Shown here: positions 20,855-33,014 of the stretch, piece after piece
Layout: each line of letters starts with the position of its first letter
Numbering within the stretch: the first letter of the stretch is position 1
From: Scalesia atractyloides
Taxonomy: Eukaryota > Streptophyta > Magnoliopsida > Asterales > Asteraceae
NCBI GenBank assembly: GCA_947069175.1
Contig: CAMTDV010001633.1
Coordinates: 61,796,102 to 61,860,101, forward strand
Direction of reading: 5' to 3'
Length of the DNA stretch: 64,000 nucleotides
Translations under genes and position numbers: made by a program
Notes under the pieces: generated by a model
The model's input: only the letters and a program-made list of their open reading frames with translations
Told to the model about the DNA's origin: nothing
Databases searched by the model: none

Positions 20855-22240
20855 ATGTCTTCTAACCTCGCCCGTAGGAAGATAAGAGCAGGAAAAGCCC
20901 GCGAGCGAATGGCTGCCTTAATCGCTCAACAAATGGCTGTCGTAATACCCAACATTGTAATCCAAGTACAACAAGCACTCACCGATAATCCTGTCAATCA
21001 AGCAAACCAAAACGTTATCAACTTTTCCCCAAATACCACTAAATGCACCTACAAGCATTTCAAAGCATGCGACCCTCCGAAATACAAAGGGACTGAAGGT
21101 GTCACCGCTCTCCTCCATTGGTTTGAAGAAATGGAGAACACCTTTCTAAATTGCGATTGCCCCGATGATCGCAAAGTGCGATATGCTACCGGTCGATTAT
21201 ATGGGATAGCACTTACTTGGTGGAATACAGAGAAAGCCAAACGAGGCGTCGACGATGCTATGACTTTAACTTGGAACGAATTGAAGGAAATCATGACCAG
21301 ACGATTTTGCCCAAGGAGCGAAATCAAGAAATTAGAAGATGAATTTTATTCGTTGAAGCAAAAGGAAGGAGAGCACACCACCTACAACAAAAGATTCCTC
21401 GAGTTACATCAAATGGTTCCCAACATGTTCACTCCCCTCTACCGTTTGATCGAGCACTACATTCGTGGTCTTCCGTCAAAGATTCAAGACCCTGTAATAA
21501 GTACCGCGCCTGCAACTTTGGAAGCAGCAATGGAGCTAGCAACAGAGCTCACCGAGAACCGAATCCGAAACAAAGACTTCTAGGAGGAGAAGAAGAAGGA
21601 TAAAGAATCGATTGAAACCTCCGACTCCACCCAAACCGAATCCCCTTCTCAACCCACTTCTAAGAGAAAAAGAGACGGGCAACTTTTCGCTGCTACCCAA
21701 CGTAATCAACCAGTTTTACAAGCCATACCAATCCAAGCTATCCCAATCACTCAAGTGGCACCCAACTCAACCTACCCAAATAAGAAACCATATCTTGGAC
21801 CTCACCCTCGATGCAACAACTGTTTTTATCACCATCCCCTTACTTTACCTTGTCGACTATGTGCAACTTGTGGACGCTATGGTCATTTGAGCAAGGTTTG
21901 CCGCACCTTTCAAAACCAAACCTCTTCCCCTACTCAAAACATGGCCCAAACTTATCATCAACCCCAATACCACATGTTCCCATATGTTCGAGCTTATTTC
22001 AATTGTGGCGACCCTACCCACATTAGAAACACATGCCCTCAACTGGTTAACGTCATCAACACTCAAGCCCAATCAAACCCAGTTAACCAAGTAAACCAGG
22101 GAAACCCAACCGCTAGGCCACCATCAAGAGGAAGAGTCTTCAATATCAACGCCAATCCTGTCGAAGATAATGACGGCCCAAACGAAGATACCCAACTAGT
22201 CCTCTTCACCGAAGATCCAGATTCAACTCCTATCGTTTAG
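20855..22240 (+). CDS. gag: Gag of TRG unit 1, one in-frame amber
   Basis: Gag shell protein, 461 codons if the TAG at 21581-21583 is read through. The start ATG is conserved with unit 2 and G1. Residues 1-60 are basic and Gln-rich. Residues about 70-230 are a retrotransposon gag (capsid) domain with CDPPKYKGTEGVTALLHWFE and FCPRSEIKKLEDEFYSL. After the amber in the same frame come a basic stretch, CNNCFYHH/CRLC and a CX2CX4HX4C knuckle (CATCGRYGHLSKVC, codons about 338-349 including its neighbours). The second knuckle has lost its first Cys (YFNCGDPTHIRNTC). No protease domain follows. The identical amber in unit 2 shows that it predates the array expansion. It may be inactivating or a readthrough site. 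Confidence 0.85.
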
Positions 22241-22300
22241 TTTTATGTTTTTCTTTATCACATAGAACCAAACATAACTTAAGGATAAAGCCAATGAAAC

Positions 22301-22361
22301 TTTGACGAGAATACGGTGGATACGCCGCTGGTACTTCCTATATATAAGTATTCTTGTCAAA
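22301..22361 (+). other. Conserved stem-loop H1, TRG unit 1
   Basis: 13-bp stem TTTGACGAGAATA/TATTCTTGTCAAA with one G.U pair and a 35-nt conserved loop. Unit 2 copy at 28715-28775. Confidence 0.85.
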
Positions 22362-22529
22362 GGATCAGAAGCATTATCTGGCGGTTATGAGAGGTTCCAT
22401 GTGTAGACTGTTAGAGTTATTGTTTATTATTTTCAGTATATGCAATTTCCGAGGCCGCCTGCTCCCCATTTATGAGCGTTGAGCCTGTTCCCCATTTTAT
22501 TATGCGGTTGAACCTGGCGTGCCCGCATA

Positions 22530-22560
22530 CGATCGGCTCCGTTTGATTGAGCCTTGATCG
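22530..22560 (+). other. 31-nt stem-loop, copy 1
   Basis: CGATC/GATCG and GGCTC/GAGCC pair around a CGTTTGATT loop with a TT bulge. Confidence 0.75.
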
Positions 22561-22654
22561 CACAGACATTTACATTATCAGTATCTTGTGGTTGTTGTGT
22601 TTGTTGTAGAGTCGCATATAACTAATCATAACTTGCGGATAAAGTCAATGAAAA

Positions 22655-22715
22655 TTTGACAAGAATATGGTGGATACGCCGCTGGTACTTCCTATATATA
22701 AGTATTTTTGTCAAA
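22655..22715 (+). other. Conserved stem-loop H2, TRG unit 1
   Basis: TTTGACAAGAATA/TATTTTTGTCAAA: all 13 positions pair with one G.U. The loop is conserved. Unit 2 copy at 29069-29129. Confidence 0.85.
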
Positions 22716-22815
22716 TGATCGGAGGCATTATCAGGCGGTTATGAGAGGTTCCATGCATAGGCTGTTTGTGTGATTGTTGTTTAGATTAAGTTATTCATTT
22801 TCAGTACATGCAATA

Positions 22816-22846
22816 CGCTCGGCTCCGTTTGATTGAGCCTTGAGCG
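22816..22846 (+). other. 31-nt stem-loop, copy 2
   Basis: CGCTC/GAGCG replaces CGATC/GATCG of the other copies, a compensated A-T to C-G change. The loop CGTTTGATT is unchanged. Confidence 0.75.
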
Positions 22847-22878
22847 CACAGACAATTTCATTTTCAGTACATGCAATA

Positions 22879-22909
22879 CGATCGGCTCCGTTTGATTGAG
22901 CCTTGATCG
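22879..22909 (+). other. 31-nt stem-loop, copy 3
   Basis: Identical to copy 1. A weaker relative lies in G1 near 6306-6333 with the same loop core. Confidence 0.75.
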
Positions 22910-23003
22910 CACAGACATTTTTCATTTCAGTATTTTATGTTTGTTGTATTGGTTGTAGAGTTATATAGGACTAATCATAATTCACTGATAAAACCAATGA
23001 AAA

Positions 23004-23064
23004 TTTGACAAGAATATGGTGGATACGCCGCTGGTACTTCCTATATATAAGTATTCTTGTCAAA
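23004..23064 (+). other. Conserved stem-loop H3, TRG unit 1
   Basis: Perfect 13-bp stem TTTGACAAGAATA/TATTCTTGTCAAA. Unit 2 copy at 29418-29478. Confidence 0.85.
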
Positions 23065-23161
23065 GGATCAGAGGCATTGTCAGACGGTTATGAGAAGTTC
23101 TATGTAGGATTTATTAGTTCTTTGGTAACTAATCATAACTTGTGGATAAAACCAATGAAAA

Positions 23162-23222
23162 TTTGGCAAGAATATGGTGGATACGCCGCTGGTACTTCCT
23201 ATATATAAGTATTCTTGCCAAA
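23162..23222 (+). other. Conserved stem-loop H4, TRG unit 1
   Basis: TTTGGCAAGAATA/TATTCTTGCCAAA: an A-T pair of the other copies has become G-C on both arms. Unit 2 copy at 29576-29636. Confidence 0.85.
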
Positions 23223-23842
23223 GGATCAGAGGCATTATCAGGCGGTTATGAGAAGTTCCATGTAGGATTTAGTATTTCTTTGGTTGAAATTTGTGTTACA
23301 TTTATATCATCTTGCTATTTAAAGAGATTGGATTGTGTTCCATTTCTACATAAACTAACCTCTCCATCATAACAAACGAGAGAGAAACTGCCACCATTCA
23401 AACATATATGCTATCAGAATGTGGATTCAAATGTTAGTTGTTGTGTTTATTTATGTTCTATAGTCATAGAACCAATCATAACTTACTGATATTAGCTGTT
23501 GTGTTTATTTATGTTCAAATATTAGCTGTTGTGTTTATTTATGTTCCATGTAGGTTGTAGTATTAGAAGTTTTGCCTTAGGATATAACCATACCCTTCCA
23601 AACATATCCAAACTTTTATACATGATATCATAGTTAGCAAATAAATTCTGCTTATCTATACTTTTACAGTAGGCAACAAAAAGCGATTCCTGTAATAGGG
23701 TACTTAATCCTTACAAGGGACGTTACCGCCTCAAACAAAAATTTAAACTCTTACTTTTTCTAAGTATGTTACTGTCAAAACTAAACACCATCATTCTCTT
23801 AGTCAAATATATCGCTATTTAAATTTCGGGACGAAATTTCTA

Positions 23843-23857
23843 AAAAGCAGGGGATAC
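23843..23857 (+). promoter_or_regulatory. Polypurine tract, TRG internal 1
   Basis: AAAAGCAGGGGATAC immediately before LTR2. The same tract lies at 30257-30271 before LTR3. Confidence 0.85.
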
Positions 23858-26486
23858 TGTAACATCCGTAAAAAAACGGATTTACCAAACCCGCTCCGTT
23901 TATTAACCGAACAATCAGTTAAAATTTTTGTTGCGAATAAATGCCCAAAATAATTTTAAACGATACATAATCAATTATTATATGGGAATATATAATTAGT
24001 TTTTGAAAAACTGTCAAAAATAAGAAAATAAAAATACTTTGGTTCTGCCGGGTTTCGAACCCGGGTCAGTACCGGTCAGCAAAGTCTTAACACTCAACAC
24101 ATGAACCACTGCGCCACTGATGTTCTCTGTTAATTATTAAGATCATTAAATTCATATCATGACTTTCCGAATTCAAAACCGGCGTCCAAATGCAGTCGTC
24201 GGAAATCCCGGCGATCTCGCCAATAATTTAACGAATCCTTCCGTTATAACGTAAACTTTAAACCTATATCGGTTATAACTGACGTCTGAGTCCGCGACAC
24301 CATCTATAACCGCCGGAGAAATTCAAACCGATGAATCAAGTCGGAAATCGGACCAAATCCATCGACGACTTGCCCTATAAATACCCCATCGAACCTATGC
24401 AAACTTGTTCGCTCAAAACCGCACCCTTTCTCGGCGAAAACTCACTCGCCGGAAATCACCTGCAAATCGCCGGAAAACCGGGTTCTTCATTTCTGAGCCT
24501 TACTAAACCCTCTGAACTTATACCGAAGTCACCCACATACTTTGTAAGCTTTCTGAAGACTCTCTGCTGCAAGACACTCGTCGCCGGAAGTGATTGCTGT
24601 CGCCGGAGTTACGCCGGAAAAACAGAGGAAGCCAGTCGGTATACCTCACGCCTAATTTCCTTTCTTTTTACTTATATCTCATCTGTAATTAACCTAAAAA
24701 CGCTAAAGAATCCTGATTAAAACTTCGAACCAGATCGTCATCGTTCCTGGTTAAAATCTAACGAAGAAGACGATGTTGCAGTAACATATAAGTATAATTT
24801 AAATCAAGAAATAACTCGGGTTAGACACACAGCCCAGCGGTGGACTGTGTGCACATTAAACACACTAACGTCTCGAGTTCGAATCCTGTTCCACACACGC
24901 TGCCTTAATAAAAATGATTTTTTTTGTTAACCGAACCGGAGTCACACTGTTATATGTTAAGTATATTAATAACCGGAAAAATAACCAAGTTAGACACACA
25001 GTCCAGTGGTGGACTGTGTGTATGTTTAATCAAAGCGCACGAGTTCGAGTCCGGTCTTCTGCATCGACCCGGACAATTATTTACCTTTTTGAATAAGTCA
25101 GAAATAAAAATAATTAGTTTGTGTTTAAGTATAATAAAAATCAGTTAAGTTAACAAGTTGGACACACAGTCCAGCGGTGGACTGTGTTAGTATAAGCCAC
25201 AGGTCCCGGGTTCGAGACCTGTGGAGCGCACCGAGTCTTGGATTAAAATCGTTTTTAGAAAATAAATGATTTTCTGTTTAACATAATTAATATATAAATA
25301 TAATTAAAAACAGAAATATTTCGGGTTAGACACGTAGCTCAGTTGGTAGAGCTGCGTGCACGCGTACGGGAGGTCTCGGGTTCAAGCCTCACTCAGCGCA
25401 CAATTTCTCGCATACGAACCGGTCAAGGTCAAGGTCAACGGTCAAAGTCAAAGTCAACGGTCAAAAAAGTCAAATTTTTTTATTATTTTTATTTATTTAT
25501 TTTAATTAAAAATCAATTAAAAATACTTAAAAATAACATTTTTAAGGTTAGAAAATAGCCTTAAACTCACAAAAATACACCCAACAATCCTACTAAAATG
25601 GATTAATAAAATCCGTTTACTTACCAAACCATAATGCTATTTATCTAGGTTAATTTCACTCGTGGTTAAAACCACTTCGCGTGCATTCAACATCATCAAC
25701 CGAACGCACCCACTGTGAGTGAATCTTACAACTTCCCCTTTTAAATTACACGTTTTGGGGTGTGTCATGTGTTACAAAGTAATTAACTCGTTTATTTAAA
25801 CTTGTGCCATACCATATCGTGATCTAAACTTAGATTGTTTATATTGTTGTGATTACTTATTTCATTTTGTCAAATTATATGAAATTCATTCATTAAGCCC
25901 ATCAGTTCCTCGCGGGAGACGAGTTGAACAACGCGTGCCTCAAAACCAATCCATTATTGTTCATGTGTGTATCATTGAGTTTATATTGTTTGTAGTTGTG
26001 TCATTCACATTATCATGTTTATGCAATTCATTCATTAGGCCCATCAGTTCCTCGTGAGAGACGAGTAGAGCAACGCGTGCCTCTAAATGTTCCATTATTG
26101 TTCATGTGTGCTTTATTTAATATCTAATGATTGTTGAATAAGTTTACATCTATTTTTACTCATGTTTGGTTGTGCACTTATTTCATAATCAATTTAATAA
26201 ACTTGTTCAAATGTTTTCCATAGGATTCACTCGCCAACTTTATGTTGATCCAAAAACCTTTTTACACATGATACAGGTGAACAGGTTGAAGCAAAGAAAA
26301 CATAGGAAATGCCTTAGAAGAGAATAAAGAAGCTTAGATTGATAGTTAGAACATGTTGTAATATTTATTGTAAATTTCCATTAAATTGTATTAAATGAAT
26401 ATGAAACGCATAATAAATGTCATGAGCTTTGATGATAACCCAATCATGCCCCGATCACCTTTTCCGCTGCGGGTCGAGGTGTGACA
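23858..26486 (+). repeat. TRG LTR2
   Basis: 2629 bp, the same length as LTR1. TATA box 24376-24383. Antisense tRNA-like module 24041-24126; sense modules start at 24820, 24989, 25157 and 25325 (spacing 169, 168, 168). Confidence 0.92.
24820..25481 (+). other. tRNA-like module array in LTR2
   Basis: Four modules as in LTR1. In module 1 the A box is CAGCCCAGCGG. T-runs follow as in LTR1. Confidence 0.7.
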
Positions 26487-26504
26487 GATTGGTATCAGAG
26501 CCAT
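26487..26504 (+). promoter_or_regulatory. Primer binding site, TRG internal 2
   Basis: GATTGGTATCAGAGCC after LTR2. Confidence 0.92.
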
Positions 26505-27267
26505 GACTATAGGGATATAGGATAGGTTATTAGACCCTTAGAGCCTATACTATAGTCTGCCTAAATTTTAATTGATTAGGTGGTTACATACAAACTTGTG
26601 ATATTTATTTGTTTCATATTTGTTTATATTTACAGTCAAACATACATGCTTATATACATATTCATTATACATATATCAATGTTCATATATTCAATTCATT
26701 TTCATACTTTCATTATTCAAAGATTTTGTTGCAATTTTCAAATCTCATCAAAGTAAGTTCTGCGACGGGCATGTAGTAACTGGAAGGGTACAAGTACCGG
26801 TAGTCGGAACGTCCTGTCTAGGTTGGCATTCGTATAAATCCAATATAACGGACCAGTTTGCCTACCTGGGGACCAACGATGAGAGTACGAAGGACCTATT
26901 AGTCCAAAGCATGCCACACCAAACGTCGTTCGAACTAACCCCACTTTGAGGTGTCACCGTGTCTACACCTGGACACATTCCGAATATCACACGTTGTATA
27001 CATATTTCTCGATTTTCTCCGGGTTTTAGTGTACGCAACCTGGCAAACCCGTGCGAACCATATGAAGAACCGGTATTCATGGGGGCCCACATGATTACAA
27101 AGGTGAAGTATGGCGGCATGTAGGGCCTAATGGCGAGCAAAGCCCAAGACATCCTATGGATGTAGTAGATTTATTTTTCTGTAATTATTTTATGAATGTT
27201 CATTCCTGAATGCGACCCATGAACCCAAAAGCATCCAACTCATACTCTTGACATGTATTCCTTGTAG

Positions 27268-28654
27268 ATGTCTTCTAACCTCGCCCGTAGGAAGATAAGA
27301 GCAGGAAAAGCCCGCGAGCGAATGGCTGCCTTAATCGCTCAACAAATGGCTGTCGTAATACCCAACATTGTAATCCAAGTACAACAAGCACTCACCGATA
27401 ATCCTGTCAATCAAGCAAACCAAAACGTTATCAACTTTTCCCCAAATACCACTAAATGCACCTACAAGCATTTCAAAGCATGCGACCCTCCGAAATACAA
27501 AGGGACTGAAGGTGTCACCGCTCTCCTCCATTGGTTTGAAGAAATGGAGAACACCTTTCTAAATTGCGATTGCCCCGATGATCGCAAAGTGCGATATGCT
27601 ACCGGTCGATTATATGGGATAGCACTTACTTGGTGGAATACAGAGAAAGCCAAACGAGGCGTCGACGATGCTATGACTTTAACTTGGAACGAATTGAAGG
27701 AAATCATGACCAGACGATTTTGCCCAAGGAGCGAAATCAAGAAATTAGAAGATGAATTTTATTCGTTGAAGCAAAAGGAAGGAGAGCACACCACCTACAA
27801 CAAAAGATTCCTCGAGTTACATCAAATGGTTCCCAACATGTTCACTCCCCTCTACCGTTTGATCGAGCACTACATTCGTGGTCTTCCGTCAAAGATTCAA
27901 GACCCTGTAATAAGTACCGCGCCTGCAACTTTGGAAGCAGCAATGGAGCTAGCAACAGAGCTCACCGAGAACCGAATCCGAAACAAAGACTTCTAGGAGG
28001 AGAAGAAGAAGGATAAAGAATCGATTGAAACCTCCGACTCCACCCAAACCGAATCCCCTTCTCAACCCACTTCTAAGAGAAAAAGAGACGGGCAACTTTT
28101 CGCTGCTACCCAACGTAATCAACCAGTTTTACAAGCCATACCAATCCAAGCTATCCCAATCACTCAAGTGGCACCCAACTCAACCTACCCAAATAAGAAA
28201 CCATATCTTGGACCTCACCCTCGATGCAACAACTGTTTTTATCACCATCCCCTTACTTTACCTTGTCGACTATGTGCAACTTGTGGACGCTATGGTCATT
28301 TGAGCAAGGTTTGCCGCACCTTTCAAAACCAAACCTCTTCCCCTACTCAAAACATGGCCCAAACTTATCATCAACCCCAATACCACATGTTCCCATATGT
28401 TCGAGCTTATTTCAATTGTGGCGACCCTACCCACATTAGAAACACAATGCCCTCAACTGGTTAACGTCATCAACACTCAAGCCCAATCAAACCCAGTTAA
28501 CCAAGTAAACCAGGGAAACCCAACCGCTAGGCCACCATCAAGAGGAAGAGTCTTCAATATCAACGCCAATCCTGTCGAAGATAATGACGGCCCAAACGAA
28601 GATACCCAACTAGTCCTCTTCACCGAAGATCCAGATTCAACTCCTATCGTTTAG
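27268..28654 (+). pseudogene. gag: Gag of TRG unit 2, amber plus frameshift
   Basis: Nearly identical to unit 1 gag, with the same start and the same in-frame TAG (27994-27996). It has an extra A at about 28446 (ACACAATGCCC instead of ACACATGCCC), which breaks the frame inside the second zinc knuckle. The capsid domain and first knuckle (CATCGRYGHLSKVC) are intact. The tail continues in another frame at 28455-28654. The shared amber is older than the duplication; the insertion is specific to unit 2. Confidence 0.85.
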
Positions 28655-30256
28655 TTTTATGTTTTTCTTTATCACATAGAACCAAACATAACTTAAGGAT
28701 AAAGCCAATGAAACTTTGACGAGAATACGGTGGATACGCCGCTGGTACTTCCTATATATAAGTATTCTTGTCAAAGGATCAGAAGCATTATCTGGCGGTT
28801 ATGAGAGGTTCCATGTGTAGACTGTTAGAGTTATTGTTTATTATTTTCAGTATATGCAATTTCCGAGGCCGCCTGCTCCCCATTTATGAGCGTTGAGCCT
28901 GTTCCCCATTTTATTATGCGGTTGAACCTGGCGTGCCCGCATACGATCGGCTCCGTTTGATTGAGCCTTGATCGCACAGACATTTACATTATCAGTATCT
29001 TGTGGTTGTTGTGTTTGTTGTAGAGTCGCATATAACTAATCATAACTTGCGGATAAAGTCAATGAAAATTTGACAAGAATATGGTGGATACGCCGCTGGT
29101 ACTTCCTATATATAAGTATTTTTGTCAAATGATCGGAGGCATTATCAGGCGGTTATGAGAGGTTCCATGCATAGGCTGTTTGTGTGATTGTTGTTTAGAT
29201 TAAGTTATTCATTTTCAGTACATGCAATACGCTCGGCTCCGTTTGATTGAGCCTTGAGCGCACAGACAATTTCATTTTCAGTACATGCAATACGATCGGC
29301 TCCGTTTGATTGAGCCTTGATCGCACAGACATTTTTCATTTCAGTATTTTATGTTTGTTGTATTGGTTGTAGAGTTATATAGGACTAATCATAATTCACT
29401 GATAAAACCAATGAAAATTTGACAAGAATATGGTGGATACGCCGCTGGTACTTCCTATATATAAGTATTCTTGTCAAAGGATCAGAGGCATTGTCAGACG
29501 GTTATGAGAAGTTCTATGTAGGATTTATTAGTTCCTTGGTAACTAATCATAACTTGTGGATAAAACCAATGAAAATTTGGCAAGAATATGGTGGATACGC
29601 CGCTGGTACTTCCTATATATAAGTATTCTTGCCAAAGGATCAGAGGCATTATCAGGCGGTTATGAGAAGTTCCATGTAGGATTTAGTATTGCTTTGGTTG
29701 AAATTTGTGTTACATTTATATCATCTTGCTATTTAAAGAGATTGGATTGTGTTCCATTTCTACATAAACTAACCTCTCCATCATAACAAACGAGAGAGAA
29801 ACTGCCACCATTCAAACATATATGCTATCAGAATGTGGATTCAAATGTTAGTTGTTGTGTTTATTTATGTTCTATAGTCATAGAACCAATCATAACTTAC
29901 TGATATTAGCTGTTGTGTTTATTTATGTTCAAATATTAGCTGTTGTGCTTATTTATGTTCCATGTAGGTTGTAGTATTAGAAGTTTTGCCTTAGGATATA
30001 ACCATACCCTTCCAAACATATCCAAACTTTTATACATGATATCATAGTTAGCAAATAAATTCTGCTTATCAATACTTTTACAGTAGGCAACAAAAAGCGA
30101 TTCCTGTAATAGGGTACTTAACCCTTACAAGGGACGTTACCGCCTCAAACAAAAATTTAAACTCTTACTTTTTCTAAGTATGTAACTATCAAAACTAAAC
30201 ACCATCATTCTCTTAGTCAAATATATCGCTATTTAAATTTCGGGACGAAATTTCTA
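28655..30256 (+). other. TRG unit 2 non-coding 3' region
   Basis: Carries stem-loops at 28715-28775, 29069-29129, 29418-29478 and 29576-29636, and the 31-nt hairpins near 28945, 29231 and 29294. No coding region. Confidence 0.8.
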
Positions 30257-30271
30257 AAAAGCAGGGGATAC

Positions 30272-33009
30272 TGTAACATCCGTAAAAAAACGGATTTACC
30301 AAACCCGCTCCGTTTATTAACCGAACAATCAGTTAAAATTTTTGTTGCGAATAAATGCCCAAAATAATTTTAAACGATACATAATCAATTATTATATGGG
30401 AATATATAATTAGTTTTTGAAAAACTGTCAAAAATAAGAAATAAAAATACTTTGGTTCTGCCGGGTTTCGAACCCGGGTCAGTACCGGTCAGCAAAGTCT
30501 TAACACTCAACACATGAACCACTGCGCCACTGATGTTCTCTGTTAATTATTAAGATCATTAAATTCATATCATGACTTTCCGAATTCAAAACCGGCGTCC
30601 AAATGCAGTCGTCGGAAATCCCGGCGATCTCGCCAATAATTTAACGAATCCTTCCGTTATAACGTAAACTTTAAACCTATATCGGTTATAACTGACGTCT
30701 GAGTCCGCGACACCATCTATAACCGCCGGAGAAATTCAAACCGATGAATCAAGTCGGAAATCGGACCAAATCCATCGATGACTTGCCCTATAAATACCCC
30801 ATCGAACCTCTGCAAACTTGTTCGCTCAAAACCGCACCCTTTCTCGGCGAAAACTCACTCGCCGGAAATCACCTGCAAATCGCCGGAAAACCGGTTTCTT
30901 CATTTCTGAGCCTTACTAAACCCTCTGAACTTATACCGAAGTCACCCACATACTTTGTAAGCTTTCTGAAGACTCTCTGCTGCAAGACACTCGTCGCCGG
31001 AAGTGATTGCTGTCGCCGGAGTTACGCCGGAAAAACAGAGGAAGCCAGTCGGTATACCTCACGCCTAATTTCCTTTCTTTTTACTTATATCTCATCTGTA
31101 ATTAACCTAAAAACGCTAAAGAATCCTGATTAAAACTTCGAACCAGATCGTCATCGTTCCTGGTTAAAATCTAACGAAGAAGACGATGTTGCAGTAACAT
31201 ATAAGTATAATTTAAATCAAGAAATAACTCGGGTTAGACACACAGTCCAGCGGTGGACTGTGTGCACATTAAACACACTAACGTCTCGAGTTCGAATCCT
31301 GTTCCACACACGCTGCCTTAATAAAAATGATTTTTTTTGTTAACCGAACCGGAGGCACACTGTTATATGTTAAGTATATTAATAACCGGAAAAATAACCA
31401 AGTTAGACACACAGTCCAGTGGTGGACTGTGTGTATGTTTAATCAAAGCGCACGAGTTCGAGTCTGGTCTTCTACATCGACCCGGACAATTATTTACCTT
31501 TTTGAATAAGTCAGAAATAAAAATAATTAGTTTGTGTTTAAGTATAATAAAAATCAGTTAAGTTAACAAGTTGGACACACAGTCCAGCGGTGGACTGTGT
31601 TAGTATATGCCACAGGTCCCGTGTTCGAGACCTGTGGAGCGCACCGAGTCTTGGATTAAAATCGTTTTTAGAAAATAAAGGATTTTCTGTTTAACATAAT
31701 TAATATATAAATATAATTAAAAACAGAAATATTTCGGGTTAGACACGTAGCTCAGTTGGTAGAGCTGCGTGCACGCGTACGGGAGGTCTCGGGTTCGAGC
31801 CTCACTCAGCGCACAATTTCTCGCATACGAACCGGTCAAGGTCAAGGTCAACGGTCAAAGTCAAAGTCAACGGTCAAAAAAGTCAAATTTTTTTATTATT
31901 TTTATTTATTTATTTTAATTAAAAATCAATTAAAAATACTTAATAATAACATTTTTAAGGTTAGAAAATAGCCTTAAACTCACAAAAATACACCCAACAA
32001 TCCTACTAAAATGGATTAATAAAATCCGTTTACTTACCAAACCATAATGCTTAAAAATAACATTTTTAAGGTTAGAAAATAGCCTTAAACTCACAAAAAT
32101 ACACCCAACAATCCTACTAAAATGGATTAATAAAATCCGTTTACTTACCAAACCATAATGCTATTTATCTAGGTTAATTTCACTCGTGGTTAAAACCACT
32201 TCGCATGCATTCAACATCATCAACCGAACGCACCCACTGTGAGTGAATCTTACAACTTCCCCTTTTAAATTACACGTTTTGGGGTGTGTCATGTGTCACA
32301 AAGTAATTAACTCGTTTATTTAAACTTGTGCCATACCATATCGTGATCTAAACTTAGATTGTTTATATTGTTGTGATTACTTATTTCATTTTGTCAAATT
32401 ATATGAAATTCATTCATTAAGCCCATCAGTTCCTCGCGGGAGACGAGTTGAACAACGCGTGCCTCAAGACCAATCCATTATTGTTCATGTGTGTATCATT
32501 GAGTTTATATTGTTTGTAGTTGTGTCATTCATATTATCATGTTTATGCAATTCATTCATTAGGCCCATCAGTTCCTCGTGAGAGACGAGTAGAGCAACGC
32601 GTGCCTCTAAATGTTCCATTATTGTTCATGTGTGCTTTATTTAATATCTAATGATTGTTGAATAAGTTTACATCTATTTTTACTCATGTTTGGTTGTGCA
32701 CTTATTTCATAATCAATTTAATAAACTTGTTCAAATGTTTTCCATAGGATTCACTCGCCAACTTTATGTTGATCCAAAAACCTTTTTACACATGATACAG
32801 GTGAACAGGTTGAAGCAAGAAAACATAGGAAATGCCTTAGAAGAGAATAAAGAAGCTTAGATTGATAGTTAGAACATGTTGTAATATTTATTGTAAATTT
32901 CCATTAAATTGTATTAAATGAATATGAAACGCATAATAAATGTCATGAGCTTTGATGATAACCCAATCATGCCCCGATCACCTTTTCCGCTGCTGGTCGG
33001 GGTGTGACA
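30272..33009 (+). repeat. TRG LTR3 with internal duplication
   Basis: 2738 bp. It is longer than LTR1 and LTR2 because a 111-bp segment is duplicated (31939-32049 and 32050-32160). TATA box 30789-30796. Antisense tRNA-like module 30454-30539; sense modules start at 31233, 31402, 31570 and 31738. The end is GGTGTGACA. Confidence 0.92.
31233..31893 (+). other. tRNA-like module array in LTR3
   Basis: Same 169/168/168 spacing. Module 4 has a better B box (GGTTCGAGCCT) than in LTR1. Module 3 has one B-box change (GTGTTCGAGACC). Confidence 0.7.
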
Positions 33010-33014
33010 AAGCT
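33010..33014. repeat. Target-site duplication of TRG array, right
   Basis: AAGCT, identical to 17440-17444. Confidence 0.9.

Larger units (their letters stand above)
22241..23842 (+). other. TRG non-coding 3' internal region, hairpin-rich
   Basis: There is no pol in any frame. The region carries four copies of a module of about 150 bp with the 61-nt stem-loop, and three copies of a 31-nt stem-loop. The small open frames at 23005-23372 are produced by the repeats and are not genes. It ends at the PPT. Confidence 0.8.
17445..33009 (+). mobile_element. Three-LTR tandem array of gag-only element TRG
   Basis: The order is LTR1, internal 1, LTR2, internal 2, LTR3, with a 6413-bp repeat unit. One AAGCT duplication flanks the whole array and none is seen at the inner junctions, so a single insertion was later expanded. 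Each internal region has a PBS, gag and PPT but no protease, RT, RNase H or integrase, the TR-GAG type of non-autonomous element. Copies are nearly identical by eye. LTR1 carries private differences while LTR2 and LTR3 share others (for example at 17746 and 24148). Confidence 0.9.

Noticed and set aside
22301..23222. Hammerhead ribozyme in the repeated hairpins
   Set aside because: The conserved hammerhead core (CTGATGA with GAAA) is absent, so no known ribozyme could be assigned.
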